From assembly GCA_902523535.1 (NCBI GenBank), contig CABYZQ010000001.1, forward strand, positions 117,047 through 181,046: a stretch of 64,000 nucleotides of DNA, in the 5' to 3' direction. A program made the translations under genes and the position numbers. Of this stretch, positions 1 through 8,716 are shown in pieces. Source of the DNA: an uncultured Pelagibacteraceae bacterium. Lineage in GTDB: Bacteria > Pseudomonadota > Alphaproteobacteria > Pelagibacterales > AG-422-B15. How positions within the stretch are numbered: position 1 is the stretch's first letter; every line of letters begins with the position of its first letter. Below the pieces are notes generated by a model that saw only the letters and a program-made list of their open reading frames with translations, made no database searches and was not told where the DNA came from.

Positions 1-712
1 ATCCCGAGATAATGAACTCTATAAAGAAGTAGTTAGCCGAATTAAAGATAGTGGAACGAATGTGATAATTAATCTCACAAGTGGAATGGGAGGAGATATA
101 GAAATTGGTCCAGAAGATGATTTATTAAACTTTGGTTCGAATACAGATTTTGTAAATGCACTTGAAAGACTAAGTCACGTTGAAGAACTATTGCCAGATA
201 TATGTTCCTTAGATTGCGGTACTCTAAATTTTGGTGATGGAAATATGATTTATGTTGGAACCCCAGAACAACTAAGAATTGGCGCTAAGAGAATTCAGGA
301 ATTAGGAGTTAAACCTGAACTAGAAGTCTTTGATACAGGTCATTTGTGGTTTGCAAACCAGATGTTAGAGGAAGGATTGCTAGATCAGCCTTCATTGTTT
401 CAAATTTGTTTAGGTATACCATACGGTGCGCCTGCGACTACCGGTTCAATGAAGAATATGGTTGATATGATACCTGAAGGAAGTAACTGGGGAGCTTTTG
501 GAATTGGAATTAATCAAATGCCAATGGTAGCGCAAGCGGTATTATTAGGAGGCAATGTTAGAGTTGGTCTTGAAGATAATCTTTATTTAGAAAAAGGTGT
601 TTATGCAACAAATGGATCACTTGTTGAGAAGGCTGGTACAATAATAAATAATTTAGGCTCGAATGTAATGGGTCCTGATGAAGCAAGAATCAAACTTGGA
701 TTAAAAAGTTGA
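1..712 (+). CDS. Beta-keto acid cleavage enzyme (BKACE, DUF849 family), 5'-truncated by window edge
   Basis: The reading frame is open from base 2 and runs to a TGA at 710-712, so the N-terminus lies outside the window. The visible C-terminal ~236 residues include [28 protein letters not shown] and [12 protein letters not shown], all characteristic of BKACE enzymes. These zinc-dependent enzymes transfer the acyl part of a beta-keto acid to CoA, using acetyl-CoA and releasing acetoacetate. The next genes are a carnitine-dehydrogenase-type protein and gamma-butyrobetaine hydroxylase, so 3-dehydrocarnitine is the likely substrate, giving betainyl-CoA plus acetoacetate. Family assignment is firm; substrate is inferred from context. 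Confidence 0.88.
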   Translation, partial: SRDNELYKEVVSRIKDSGTNVIINLTSGMGGDIEIGPEDDLLNFGSNTDFVNALERLSHVEELLPDICSLDCGTLNFGDGNMIYVGTPEQLRIGAKRIQELGVKPELEVFDTGHLWFANQMLEEGLLDQPSLFQICLGIPYGAPATTGSMKNMVDMIPEGSNWGAFGIGINQMPMVAQAVLLGGNVRVGLEDNLYLEKGVYATNGSLVEKAGTIINNLGSNVMGPDEARIKLGLKS

Positions 713-1680
713 AAAGAAAGATTGTTTCGATTATTGGAACAGGCGTAATTGGTGCTGGATGGGCGGCACGATTTCTTGCTAAAGGTTATGTTGTTAAAGC
801 TTATGACCCCAATAAAGAGTCGCTAGAAAAATTAAAAAAAAATATTCAGACTGCCTTTAAAAGTCTTAAAAAGTTAGGTTTAAATAAAAACGCTTCATTG
901 AAGAACCTAAATGTTTTTACTAATTTGAATGATGCTTTACATGAAACAACCTTTGTTCAGGAAAATGCGCCTGAAAGTGAAAGAATAAAAAAAAATATTC
1001 TAAAAACAATTGATAATATAATTCCCAAAAAAGTTATAATTGCATCTAGTTCTTCTGGATTACTACCATCAAAAATTCAATCCGCCTGTAAATTTCCTGA
1101 AAGAGTTTTAATCGGACATCCATTTAATCCAGTATACTTATTGCCTCTTGTGGAGATTGTAGCTGGTAAAAAAACTAGTCATACAAATGTTAAAAAATTA
1201 AAAAAATTATATGAACATATTGGAATGCGACCACTAATTGTTCAAAAAGAAATTGAAGGATACATTTCAGACAGACTTCAAGAAGCTTTATGGCGTGAGG
1301 CCTTACATATAATAAATGATGGCGTAGCATCAACTGAGGAAGTTGATGATGCTATTGTCTATGGTCCTGGATTGAGATGGGCTTTTATGGGGGTTTGTTT
1401 GACATTTCATTTAGCTGGTGGAGAAACTGGAATGAAACATATGCTGGAGCAATTTGGTCCTGCTCTAAAACTACCCTGGACTAAGTTGAAAGCTCCTGAA
1501 TTGACGAATAAACTAAAAAAAGCAATGGTTTCTGGAACAAAAAAACAGGCTGGAAAGTTTAATATCCAAGAGCTTGAGGAACAAAGAGATTTATTTTTGA
1601 TTGAAATTATGAAAACTTTAAATAAAAATCAAAAAGAGAAGTTTCCAAATTGGGGCAGGAAATACAATAATTTTAAATAA
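709..1680 (+). CDS. lcdH: L-carnitine dehydrogenase (3-hydroxyacyl-CoA dehydrogenase family)
   Basis: 323 residues. An N-terminal Rossmann motif GTGVIGAG (residues 10-17) binds NAD, and GHPFNP around residue 136 belongs to the 3-hydroxyacyl-CoA dehydrogenase catalytic region. A C-terminal helical domain follows ([17 protein letters not shown] onward). The start is TTG at 709, overlapping the TGA stop of the BKACE gene, which implies translational coupling. Carnitine dehydrogenase oxidises L-carnitine to 3-dehydrocarnitine, the substrate expected for the preceding BKACE enzyme. Some rhizobial versions carry a fused betainyl-CoA thioesterase domain; this one is single-domain. An ordinary hydroxyacyl-CoA dehydrogenase is possible, but context favours carnitine. 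Confidence 0.85.
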   Translation: MKRKIVSIIGTGVIGAGWAARFLAKGYVVKAYDPNKESLEKLKKNIQTAFKSLKKLGLNKNASLKNLNVFTNLNDALHETTFVQENAPESERIKKNILKTIDNIIPKKVIIASSSSGLLPSKIQSACKFPERVLIGHPFNPVYLLPLVEIVAGKKTSHTNVKKLKKLYEHIGMRPLIVQKEIEGYISDRLQEALWREALHIINDGVASTEEVDDAIVYGPGLRWAFMGVCLTFHLAGGETGMKHMLEQFGPALKLPWTKLKAPELTNKLKKAMVSGTKKQAGKFNIQELEEQRDLFLIEIMKTLNKNQKEKFPNWGRKYNNFK

Positions 1681-1683
1681 TTT

Positions 1684-2826
1684 ATGAGTCATTATCCATC
1701 TATATCGTCGTTGAAAAAGAATGGTAAATCAATACTAGTTGATTGGAGTGATGGTGAACAAAGTAAGTTTAATTTTTTATGGTTAAGAGATAATTGTCCA
1801 TCAGAGGTTCATCCAACTGCAAGAGAGAGGACTTTCAACCTACTAACAGTTACAGATGATATTCATCCAAAGTCTTATAAAGTAAATGATAAAGGTGAGC
1901 TTGAGATTGAATGGAGTGAGGGTGATCATACAAGTTACTATGGCAATGATTGGCTAAGACATAATTGCTATACACTTAAAAGTAAAAAAAAATATATATC
2001 ACCATATTTTCTATGGGATCAAAGCATGGAGTCAAATTTTGAAGACATTCAAATAGACTATGAAGAAATTATTAGTGGAGATGATGGAATAAAAAAATGG
2101 CTTGAGCAACTTCACTACAAAGGCATTTCTATTGTGAAAAACGCGCCTATAGAAAAGGAGTCTGGATTTGATGTAATTGCTAATATTAGTCACCATAGAG
2201 AAACATTTTTTAAAACACCTTTTGAAGTTATTGATATTCCTAATCCAAATAATTCTGCTTATACCGCAGCCGCATTAAGAAATCATTTGGATCTCCCATA
2301 CTATGAAATAGCACCAGGATATCAATTCTTGCATTGTCTGATTAACAATGTCACTGGAGGTGAGTCTGTCGCAGTCGATGGATTTAAAGTTGCTAGTTAT
2401 ATGAAAGAAAATTTTACTGAATTCTTTGAAACTCTCTTGGAAACTCCTGTAAAATTTGTAAATAGAGATTATACTTCAAATGCTATAAGAGTAATGCATA
2501 AGCCTCTATTCTCCTTAGATCACAATAATGATTTTAATGATATAAGATTTAGTGTTGCTTATATGGGAGTTATGGACTGTGACCCCGACCAAATGGATAA
2601 GTTTTACGAAGCTTACCGAAAACTAATTGCCTTACTTCACGATCCAATATTTGAAATAAATTTCAAACTTAAAGCTGGAGATATATTCAGTTTTAATAAT
2701 AGAAGGGTGCTTCACGGTCGAAAAGAATACGATGCTAATTCTGGTGAAAGACACCTGCAGGGATATTATATTGATAGAGATGAAATAATAGGAAGACTTA
2801 ACTTTCTAAATAAAATTAATCCTTAG
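1684..2826 (+). CDS. Gamma-butyrobetaine 2-oxoglutarate dioxygenase
   Basis: 380 residues with the two-domain layout of gamma-butyrobetaine hydroxylase: an N-terminal DUF971 domain (about 1-100) and a TauD-type double-stranded beta-helix. The Fe(II) triad is visible as His201-x-Asp203 (NHLDLPYYE) and His344 (RVLHGR), with Arg356 placed to bind 2-oxoglutarate. The enzyme hydroxylates gamma-butyrobetaine to L-carnitine. The gene starts 3 nt after lcdH, completing a butyrobetaine-carnitine-dehydrocarnitine series. In the N-terminal domain, the zinc site known from human BBOX1 (Cys38, Cys40, Cys43, His82) reads Cys38, Ser40, His43, His82 here. The 3' end overlaps the convergent transporter ATPase gene by 11 nt. 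Confidence 0.92.
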   Translation: MSHYPSISSLKKNGKSILVDWSDGEQSKFNFLWLRDNCPSEVHPTARERTFNLLTVTDDIHPKSYKVNDKGELEIEWSEGDHTSYYGNDWLRHNCYTLKSKKKYISPYFLWDQSMESNFEDIQIDYEEIISGDDGIKKWLEQLHYKGISIVKNAPIEKESGFDVIANISHHRETFFKTPFEVIDIPNPNNSAYTAAALRNHLDLPYYEIAPGYQFLHCLINNVTGGESVAVDGFKVASYMKENFTEFFETLLETPVKFVNRDYTSNAIRVMHKPLFSLDHNNDFNDIRFSVAYMGVMDCDPDQMDKFYEAYRKLIALLHDPIFEINFKLKAGDIFSFNNRRVLHGRKEYDANSGERHLQGYYIDRDEIIGRLNFLNKINP

Positions 2827-3841
2827 ATCTCCTCAAGATTTCAGCAATATTATTCTTAGAAATAACACCCACAAAATTTTTATCATTATCGAGTACATTA
2901 AGACTCGACTCACTTTCAAGCATAGTTGGTAGACAGTTTTCAATACTTTCATCGACCATTACTGATGGATTAGACTCATTCATATTTCCATCTATGTTCA
3001 TAATAGATCCAATTTTCAATACTTTAATTCGGTTCACATCTTTTACGAAATTGGAAACATACTCATCAGCAGGATTGAGTAGGATTTCTTCAGCGTTACC
3101 ATCTTGAACAAGTTTTCCGCCATTTAGGATAGCAATTCTATCGCCTAATTTAAGAGCCTCATCTAAATCATGAGTTATAAAAATAATTGTTTTTTTTAGA
3201 TTTTTTTGTAAATCTAGAAGCTGATCTTGCATATCTGTCCTTATAAGTGGGTCCAGTGCGCTAAATGCTTCATCCATTAATAGAATATCAGGATCTATCG
3301 CAAGTGCTCGAGCTAGCCCAACTCTTTGCTGCATGCCACCTGATAGTTGATTTGGAAATTTATTTTCAAACCCTGTAAGTCCTACTTTTTCAATCCAATA
3401 CATTGCTTTGTCCTTCGACTCTGATTTGTCTAAATTTTTTATACTTAGTCCAAATTGAACATTGTCTAATATGTTATGATGAGGAAAAAGAGCAAATCTT
3501 TGAAATACCATGCCTGTTTTATTTCTTCTAAACTCAAGTAAATCTGCTTTGTTCAGTTTAGTTATATCTTCTCCGTCGACCAATACCGTTCCTTCTGTTG
3601 GCTCTATCAAACGATTAATATGACGAATAAGAGTTGATTTTCCTGAACCAGATAACCCCATCACAACTTGAATAGATTGTTCTTTTATATCTAAATTTAT
3701 ATTGTCCAGTCCCAACACATGATTATATTTTGCGAGAAGCTCATCTTTATCAATCCCACTTTTTACTTTATTGGTGTACTCTTTGGCCCTAGGTCCAAAT
3801 ATTTTATATAAATTTTCAATTTTGATTTTAACCTCACTCAT
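2816..3841 (-). CDS. Glycine betaine/carnitine/choline ABC transporter ATP-binding protein (ProV-like)
   Basis: 341 residues from the chosen ATG at 3841 (MSEVKIKIENLYKIFG). The frame continues upstream, but that extension lies inside the permease gene. Walker A is GLSGSGKST, the signature is LSGGMQQRVGLARALA and Walker B is ILLMDEAFSALDP. The C-terminal ~60 residues look like a shortened CBS-type regulatory region, as in ProV/OpuAA, which senses ionic strength in characterised homologues. Start and permease stop overlap by 8 nt, implying coupling. It powers import of a quaternary amine; carnitine or butyrobetaine is likely given the adjacent catabolic genes. Confidence 0.93.
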   Translation of the reverse strand: MSEVKIKIENLYKIFGPRAKEYTNKVKSGIDKDELLAKYNHVLGLDNINLDIKEQSIQVVMGLSGSGKSTLIRHINRLIEPTEGTVLVDGEDITKLNKADLLEFRRNKTGMVFQRFALFPHHNILDNVQFGLSIKNLDKSESKDKAMYWIEKVGLTGFENKFPNQLSGGMQQRVGLARALAIDPDILLMDEAFSALDPLIRTDMQDQLLDLQKNLKKTIIFITHDLDEALKLGDRIAILNGGKLVQDGNAEEILLNPADEYVSNFVKDVNRIKVLKIGSIMNIDGNMNESNPSVMVDESIENCLPTMLESESSLNVLDNDKNFVGVISKNNIAEILRRSKD

Positions 3842-4730
3842 TAGCACCTGCTCTATGCTGCTGCATTCTTTTACCATAAGATTGAGATACTCTATCAAAT
3901 ATAATTGCTAGTGCGACGATGGCTAAACCATTAAGTAATCCCATTGTAAAGTATTGATTAGTTATTGCCTTTAAAACTGGTTGACCGAGACCCTTAACAC
4001 CAATCATTGAAGCAATTACAACCATGGCTAGCGCCATCATAATTGTTTGATTAATCCCAGCAAAAATTGTAGGCAGGGCTAAAGGGAGTTGTACTCGAAA
4101 TAGTTTTTGCATTCTGTTAGCTCCAAATGCATCAGCTGCTTCTAGTACCTCTTTATTGACTTCTCTTATTCCTAAATCAGTGAGTCTAATCACTGGAGGT
4201 ATTGCATAAATAATAACAGCTAATAAACCTGGAATTTTTCCAATACCTAGCAACATAACAACAGGAATAAGGTAAACAAAGCTAGGCATGGTTTGCATGA
4301 TATCCAATATTGGGGTAATCATTGCTCTTGCTCTATCACTGCCAGACATAAGGATACCAACAGGAATTCCAAATCCAATAGTCAGCGCAGTACAAACACC
4401 AATGATACTTACTGTAGACATAGTATCATCCCACATTCCAAAGTAACCAATGAACAAAAACGCAAATAATGATCCAATAGTCAGGTAAATACTTCTACTA
4501 CCAAGATATACTAAGCCCAGTAGAGCAAGTATTACAAGAGGCCAGGGTGAATTATGCAGAAGCTTCTCAAACCAAACTAAGAAATAAAGAACTGGATCAA
4601 AAACAGCTTCTATAGCATCACCGTATTTTGCAGAAAAACTTCTATAAGCACCATCAACTGACTTTTTAAAAAGTCTTAGACTTTCAGAGCTCATTTCAGG
4701 GAATGAAGTAAAAAATTCTATCAAGTTCAT
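3834..4730 (-). CDS. Glycine betaine/carnitine ABC transporter permease (ProW-like)
   Basis: 298 residues. After a ~55-residue N-terminal extension come about six hydrophobic segments, and the cytoplasmic EAA-type loop reads EVLEAADAFGANRMQKLFRVQLP, where the ATPase docks. This matches ProW/OpuAB permeases of the quaternary-amine uptake family. The gene follows the substrate-binding protein gene, separated by 49 nt that contain a strong intrinsic terminator on the same strand, so its expression probably depends on read-through. It is co-translated with the overlapping ATPase gene. Confidence 0.93.
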   Translation of the reverse strand: MNLIEFFTSFPEMSSESLRLFKKSVDGAYRSFSAKYGDAIEAVFDPVLYFLVWFEKLLHNSPWPLVILALLGLVYLGSRSIYLTIGSLFAFLFIGYFGMWDDTMSTVSIIGVCTALTIGFGIPVGILMSGSDRARAMITPILDIMQTMPSFVYLIPVVMLLGIGKIPGLLAVIIYAIPPVIRLTDLGIREVNKEVLEAADAFGANRMQKLFRVQLPLALPTIFAGINQTIMMALAMVVIASMIGVKGLGQPVLKAITNQYFTMGLLNGLAIVALAIIFDRVSQSYGKRMQQHRAGANE

Positions 4731-4732
4731 CT

Positions 4733-4768
4733 TAAAAAAAAAGCGGGCTAAAAAGAAATTAGCCCGCT
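4733..4768 (-). terminator. Rho-independent terminator/attenuator between binding protein and permease genes
   Basis: On the minus strand a perfect 10-bp stem AGCGGGCTAA / TTAGCCCGCT (4768-4759 with 4751-4742) with a 7-nt loop is followed directly by nine T residues. It sits just after the ProX-like gene and before the ProW-like gene of the same operon. Such an internal hairpin would let the binding protein be made in excess of the membrane subunits. Confidence 0.85.
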
Positions 4769-4779
4769 GTTATTAGCTG

Positions 4780-5796
4780 TTATATAGCTGCTTCTATTAG
4801 TTTACGCGTATCAGCATCAACCCAATCATGCCACTCACTATAATTTTTTAAGAAGTATAGTGCAGCATCCTCTCCAGAGGCTTGTTGATCTGCCATCCAA
4901 GCTAACACTTCGTTAACAGTTGTGTTTGGTAACGCTCGCTTCTCCATGTAGTCCATGGCACCACTGCCCGCTTGATTTTTAAAGCGATCTGTTACGTAAG
5001 TGAAGACTTCAGATAAAACCCAAGAATTCTTTTTTGGATCTCCACAGTCTTGAGATGTGCAATTAGCCCATTCATCAGCATCAAACGGAACTCCAAAATC
5101 TAGTCTTTTCATTGGATACTTTCCAAGAATTGCTGTTGGGGCCCAATAATAGCCCATCCAACCTTGTTTTTTATTATACGCTTCAGCAATTGAACCATCT
5201 AAACCAGCTCCAGAACCAGGGTCAACAAGTCTAAAGCCTTTAGACTCTGCTTCAAATGCCTTAAACAAATTGCCAGTACTTATTTGACAGTTCCAACCAG
5301 ACGGACAAGTGTGAAGAGCTCCGTCACCACCTTCAGGGTGTGGAAACAATTCAGGTCTAGCAAGCGCATCCTCAACAGTCTGAATGTCAGGATTAGCGTC
5401 AGCTAAATACTGAGGAATCCACCAGCCTTCTTCACCATAACTTGAAAGAACCATAGCACCATAATGAAGCTTGCCTTCATCAACAGCTTTATCAAGTTCA
5501 ATTCTATTCGCATTTGCCCACATTTCAGGCGCAACATCTGGCTCCCCTTTAGAAACCATTGACGCAGTTGTTGGTTGTGTTGAGCCAGGGACTAACTCGA
5601 CATCACATCCAAATCCCTTTTCTAAAACAACTTTATCTAAATTAGCAAACATTTCTGCTGATGCCCAATCCATTTCAGCAACCGAAATGGTACCACAGTC
5701 AGAAACTTCTTGATTTCTGTCACAACTGACAGCAAAGATCATCGCAAAACCTATAAGAAATATTGCAATAACCGACTTTCTAGAGAATAAACTCAT
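4780..5796 (-). CDS. Glycine betaine/carnitine ABC transporter substrate-binding protein (ProX-like)
   Basis: 338 residues. A positively charged N-terminus and a hydrophobic stretch (about residues 9-23) end in AVSC, which could be a signal peptidase site or a loose lipobox with Cys25. The body has features of the OpuAC family: a PGSTQPTTASM segment, a PDVAPEMWAN segment and several tryptophans (WWIP, WMGYYWAP) of the sort that form an aromatic cage for trimethylammonium groups. The protein captures quaternary amines in the periplasm. It is first in its transcription unit, with an AT-rich 100-nt region upstream. Exact ligand cannot be read; carnitine, butyrobetaine, betaine or choline are candidates. 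Confidence 0.9.
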   Translation of the reverse strand: MSLFSRKSVIAIFLIGFAMIFAVSCDRNQEVSDCGTISVAEMDWASAEMFANLDKVVLEKGFGCDVELVPGSTQPTTASMVSKGEPDVAPEMWANANRIELDKAVDEGKLHYGAMVLSSYGEEGWWIPQYLADANPDIQTVEDALARPELFPHPEGGDGALHTCPSGWNCQISTGNLFKAFEAESKGFRLVDPGSGAGLDGSIAEAYNKKQGWMGYYWAPTAILGKYPMKRLDFGVPFDADEWANCTSQDCGDPKKNSWVLSEVFTYVTDRFKNQAGSGAMDYMEKRALPNTTVNEVLAWMADQQASGEDAALYFLKNYSEWHDWVDADTRKLIEAAI

Positions 5797-5898
5797 TCAT
5801 AACTCCCATTTTTTATTTTTGTATAAATCAATTGAAACATATATCCATCCTACTATCTAGGTAAAAAGGGGGAAATTTTAATAGTTTATAGAAAAATT

Positions 5899-6795
5899 CT
5901 AAGCTACTGATTTATATAATTTATTTCCAGCGTATATCTCAATCAATGGCGCACTCATAACAAATACCGCACCAATAAATTCTCTCATTGTAATAATTTC
6001 ATTGGCTAATAGATATGCAGATATTATGCCAATAACAACTTCGAACATAAGTAGAATACCAGCCCTACCTGGATCTACTTGATCTTGGCCGAAAGTAATA
6101 AGCCAATATCCAGGAAGCAGCCAAATAAAAGCAAATATCAAAATTATTATATAAGTATTATATATTATCTCAGTATTGAAACCTGTAAGCACTTGTCCAT
6201 CTGGCAAAAGAGTTGCAATGATAACAAATAATCCCCCGATGAGTATGAAGATTGAAGTCCCAAAGTTAACATCCAATTCCTTATTAATTCTGATTATAGT
6301 TGCACAAACTGACCACAAAAAACCAGAGGTTATACCGAATAAATCAGCGAGAGAACTTGGCAAAATATTACCTTTGTCCAGCCCTGTTATAATAAAAAGA
6401 CCCGTGAATCCGGCTGCTATAGAAAAGGCCCTATATATAGTTAAAGGAGTTCTTAAAAAGACGATCTCAATAATTGTACTCCACACAGCTGTAAGATAGA
6501 AAAATATTAAAATCCTTGCTACGTTCCCACGTAATAATCCTTCATTATATAAACACATTGCGGCCGCACCTGCGGTCGCTGCAACTATTGTAAGTATTAT
6601 ATTTTTTTTTGTTAATAAATGTACGTTTCGAAGTGAAAAACTTAAAAGAAAAAAGCCAGCAAGCATAAAGCTTAATGTTAGTGGTATCGCATTATTGTTT
6701 GCATACTCATTTAATAAACGCAAAGGATACCACCATGTGCCCCAAAGCAGAGTAGATAATACTATTGCTAAACTTGGATTTAAGTTTTTTAACAT
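5899..6795 (-). CDS. DMT superfamily (EamA) membrane transporter
   Basis: 298 residues, almost entirely hydrophobic, with about ten predicted membrane segments in two repeats of five, the pattern of EamA drug/metabolite transporters. It is transcribed divergently from the choline-dehydrogenase-like gene at 6841, with a 45-nt shared intergenic region. Members export or import small metabolites, and nothing in the sequence fixes the substrate. Its placement beside the choline/carnitine genes suggests, without proving, a related metabolite. Confidence 0.85.
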   Translation of the reverse strand: MLKNLNPSLAIVLSTLLWGTWWYPLRLLNEYANNNAIPLTLSFMLAGFFLLSFSLRNVHLLTKKNIILTIVAATAGAAAMCLYNEGLLRGNVARILIFFYLTAVWSTIIEIVFLRTPLTIYRAFSIAAGFTGLFIITGLDKGNILPSSLADLFGITSGFLWSVCATIIRINKELDVNFGTSIFILIGGLFVIIATLLPDGQVLTGFNTEIIYNTYIIILIFAFIWLLPGYWLITFGQDQVDPGRAGILLMFEVVIGIISAYLLANEIITMREFIGAVFVMSAPLIEIYAGNKLYKSVA

Positions 6796-6840
6796 TATCT
6801 AATGTTGTACTATAAATATAATGTTTGATAAAATCATTTC

Positions 6841-8433
6841 ATGAAATTAAATAACTTTGATTACATTATAATTGGAGCTGGTAGTGCTGGTTGTGTTCTA
6901 GCTAATCGCCTTTCATCAAATACAGCTATTAATGTCCTGCTAATAGAATCTGGACCTTCAGACAAGACTTGGAAGACTGCAATGCCTGCAGCACTGCTTT
7001 ATACGATGCACGATCCAAAATATAATTATCTTTATGAATCTGAGCCAGAGCCATTTATGCATAATAGGACTATGTTCTGCCCCAGGGGCAAGATGTTGGG
7101 AGGAAGTTCCTCACACAATGGCATGGTTCATGTAAGAGGCAATGCAAAAGATTTTGATAACTGGGGACAGTTGGGTTTAACAGATTGGACTTACGATAAA
7201 GTTCTACCCTATTTTAAAAAATCTGAGTCAGTTGAGGGTTTAGACTCAAATTTTCGAGGAGAGTCGGGACCATTAAAACTTTCAAGATCGCCCAATGGCA
7301 ATATTCTTAGTCAAGTTTATTTAAATGCCGCTCAACAAGCTGGATATCAAATCAATAATGATATGAATGGTGAAAGACAAGAAGGTTTTGGATTAATGGA
7401 TACAACTATTTTTAATGGAAAGAGGCAAAGTACAAGCGTTACTTATCTTCATCCAATAAAGCACAGATCTAACTTGGAGATATTAACTAACGTAACTGTA
7501 AATAAGATACTATTTGAGGATAAAAAAGCTGTTGGGGTTGAATGCAAGGCGAATGGTGAAAATAAAAAATATTTTTCAAGCAAAGAGGTCCTTCTTTCTG
7601 CTGGGGCTATAAATTCACCTCAACTACTTATGCTATCTGGAATTGGTCCAGAAAATGAATTATCAAAATATAGCATTGAGCCAGTAGAGTGTTTGGAGGG
7701 AGTTGGGAAAAACCTGCAAGACCATCTAGAAACCTATGTTCAATATAAATGCAAAAAGCCTGTAACACTGCACAGTGCTCAGAACCCATTAAAAATGGCA
7801 TTGATAGGTGCTGAATGGTTTTTGTTTAAGACGGGTGTTGCTGCACACTCTAATCTAGAAACAGGTGGATTTGTGAGGAGCAATGAAATGTCTGATTATC
7901 CAAATATGCAATTCCATTTTTTTCCATCTTTAGTTTTAGATCATGGTAGAAAGAGCTCTACCTGCCATGCTTTTCAAGCACATGTTGGACCGATGCGACC
8001 TACTAGCAGAGGATCAGTAAAATTAAAATCAGCTAATCCAAACGATGCGCCTTCAATCCAATTCAATTACATGCAAACTGAACATGATCTTAGAGAAATG
8101 CGAGAAGGAATAAAAATTGCAAGGGAGATATTTAATCAAAAAGAATTCGATGAATATAGAGGAGAAGAAATCTCGCCAGGAAGTGACACAAACAATGATG
8201 AAGATCTGAATAATTTTATAAGAGATAAAGGAGATACTGCATACCATCCATCATGTACGTGTAAAATGGGTAAAGATAATTTATCAGTTGTAGACGAGGA
8301 GCTGAAAGTATACGGAATAGATGGATTGAGAGTCATAGATGCATCGATTATGCCTAATATTATTACGGGTAATCTGAACGCATCAACAGTAATGATTGCT
8401 GAGAAGGCGTCTGATTCAATTATAAATAATTAA
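6841..8433 (+). CDS. betA: GMC-family FAD oxidoreductase, choline dehydrogenase-like
   Basis: 530 residues. The FAD-binding motif GAGSAGCVLANRLS is near the N-terminus. GGSSSHNGMVHVRG near residue 90 and GAINSPQLLMLSGIG near residue 260 are the two GMC signature regions. The C-terminal active-site region has HPSCTCKMG and TGNLNAST, supplying the conserved His and Asn. Length and motifs match choline dehydrogenase (BetA), which oxidises choline to betaine aldehyde. No betaine aldehyde dehydrogenase is adjacent, so another alcohol substrate is possible. Neighbouring transport and carnitine genes support a quaternary-amine role. Confidence 0.82.
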   Translation: MKLNNFDYIIIGAGSAGCVLANRLSSNTAINVLLIESGPSDKTWKTAMPAALLYTMHDPKYNYLYESEPEPFMHNRTMFCPRGKMLGGSSSHNGMVHVRGNAKDFDNWGQLGLTDWTYDKVLPYFKKSESVEGLDSNFRGESGPLKLSRSPNGNILSQVYLNAAQQAGYQINNDMNGERQEGFGLMDTTIFNGKRQSTSVTYLHPIKHRSNLEILTNVTVNKILFEDKKAVGVECKANGENKKYFSSKEVLLSAGAINSPQLLMLSGIGPENELSKYSIEPVECLEGVGKNLQDHLETYVQYKCKKPVTLHSAQNPLKMALIGAEWFLFKTGVAAHSNLETGGFVRSNEMSDYPNMQFHFFPSLVLDHGRKSSTCHAFQAHVGPMRPTSRGSVKLKSANPNDAPSIQFNYMQTEHDLREMREGIKIAREIFNQKEFDEYRGEEISPGSDTNNDEDLNNFIRDKGDTAYHPSCTCKMGKDNLSVVDEELKVYGIDGLRVIDASIMPNIITGNLNASTVMIAEKASDSIINN

Positions 8434-8702
8434 TTAATTTCAGTAATAATTTGGTTTTTCTTAGAGTCATAAATGTATACCGGACCATCAAAACATTTAA
8501 GCAATATTTTTTGATCTTCGAGTTTAATAACATCTTCGATACCTGATGTTCCACATGTACTATGAAATTCAGTATCAGTAGTATTTTCAAAAAAATCTAC
8601 ATTTCTTGATCTTTCAATAACTGTTGTGATTACCACGGTTGTACCAACAATAATTAAAAATCCTAAAAAAATAACTATGAATAGTAATATTCTCTGGTTC
8701 AT
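8430..8702 (-). CDS. Small single-pass membrane protein, unknown function
   Basis: 90 residues: a single hydrophobic segment at about residues 4-27, then a charged, mainly beta-type tail with two cysteines (STCGTSG, LLKCFDG). It overlaps the end of the GMC gene by 4 nt on the opposite strand, and its start lies 14 nt from the divergent rluD start. I do not recognise a family. The tail most likely lies in the periplasm. Supported by an intact frame in an otherwise unexplained gap and by a plausible membrane protein composition. Confidence 0.6.
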   Translation of the reverse strand: MNQRILLFIVIFLGFLIIVGTTVVITTVIERSRNVDFFENTTDTEFHSTCGTSGIEDVIKLEDQKILLKCFDGPVYIYDSKKNQIITEIN

Positions 8703-8716
8703 TTAAAATACTATTA

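Noticed and set aside
3842-3898. N-terminal extension of the ProV-like ATPase up to 3898
   Set aside because: The extension overlaps the permease coding end and has no family similarity; ATG 3841 gives the standard N-terminus.
5471-5713. 80-residue plus-strand frame inside the ProX-like gene
   Set aside because: Antisense to a conserved substrate-binding protein, and the translation has no recognisable features.
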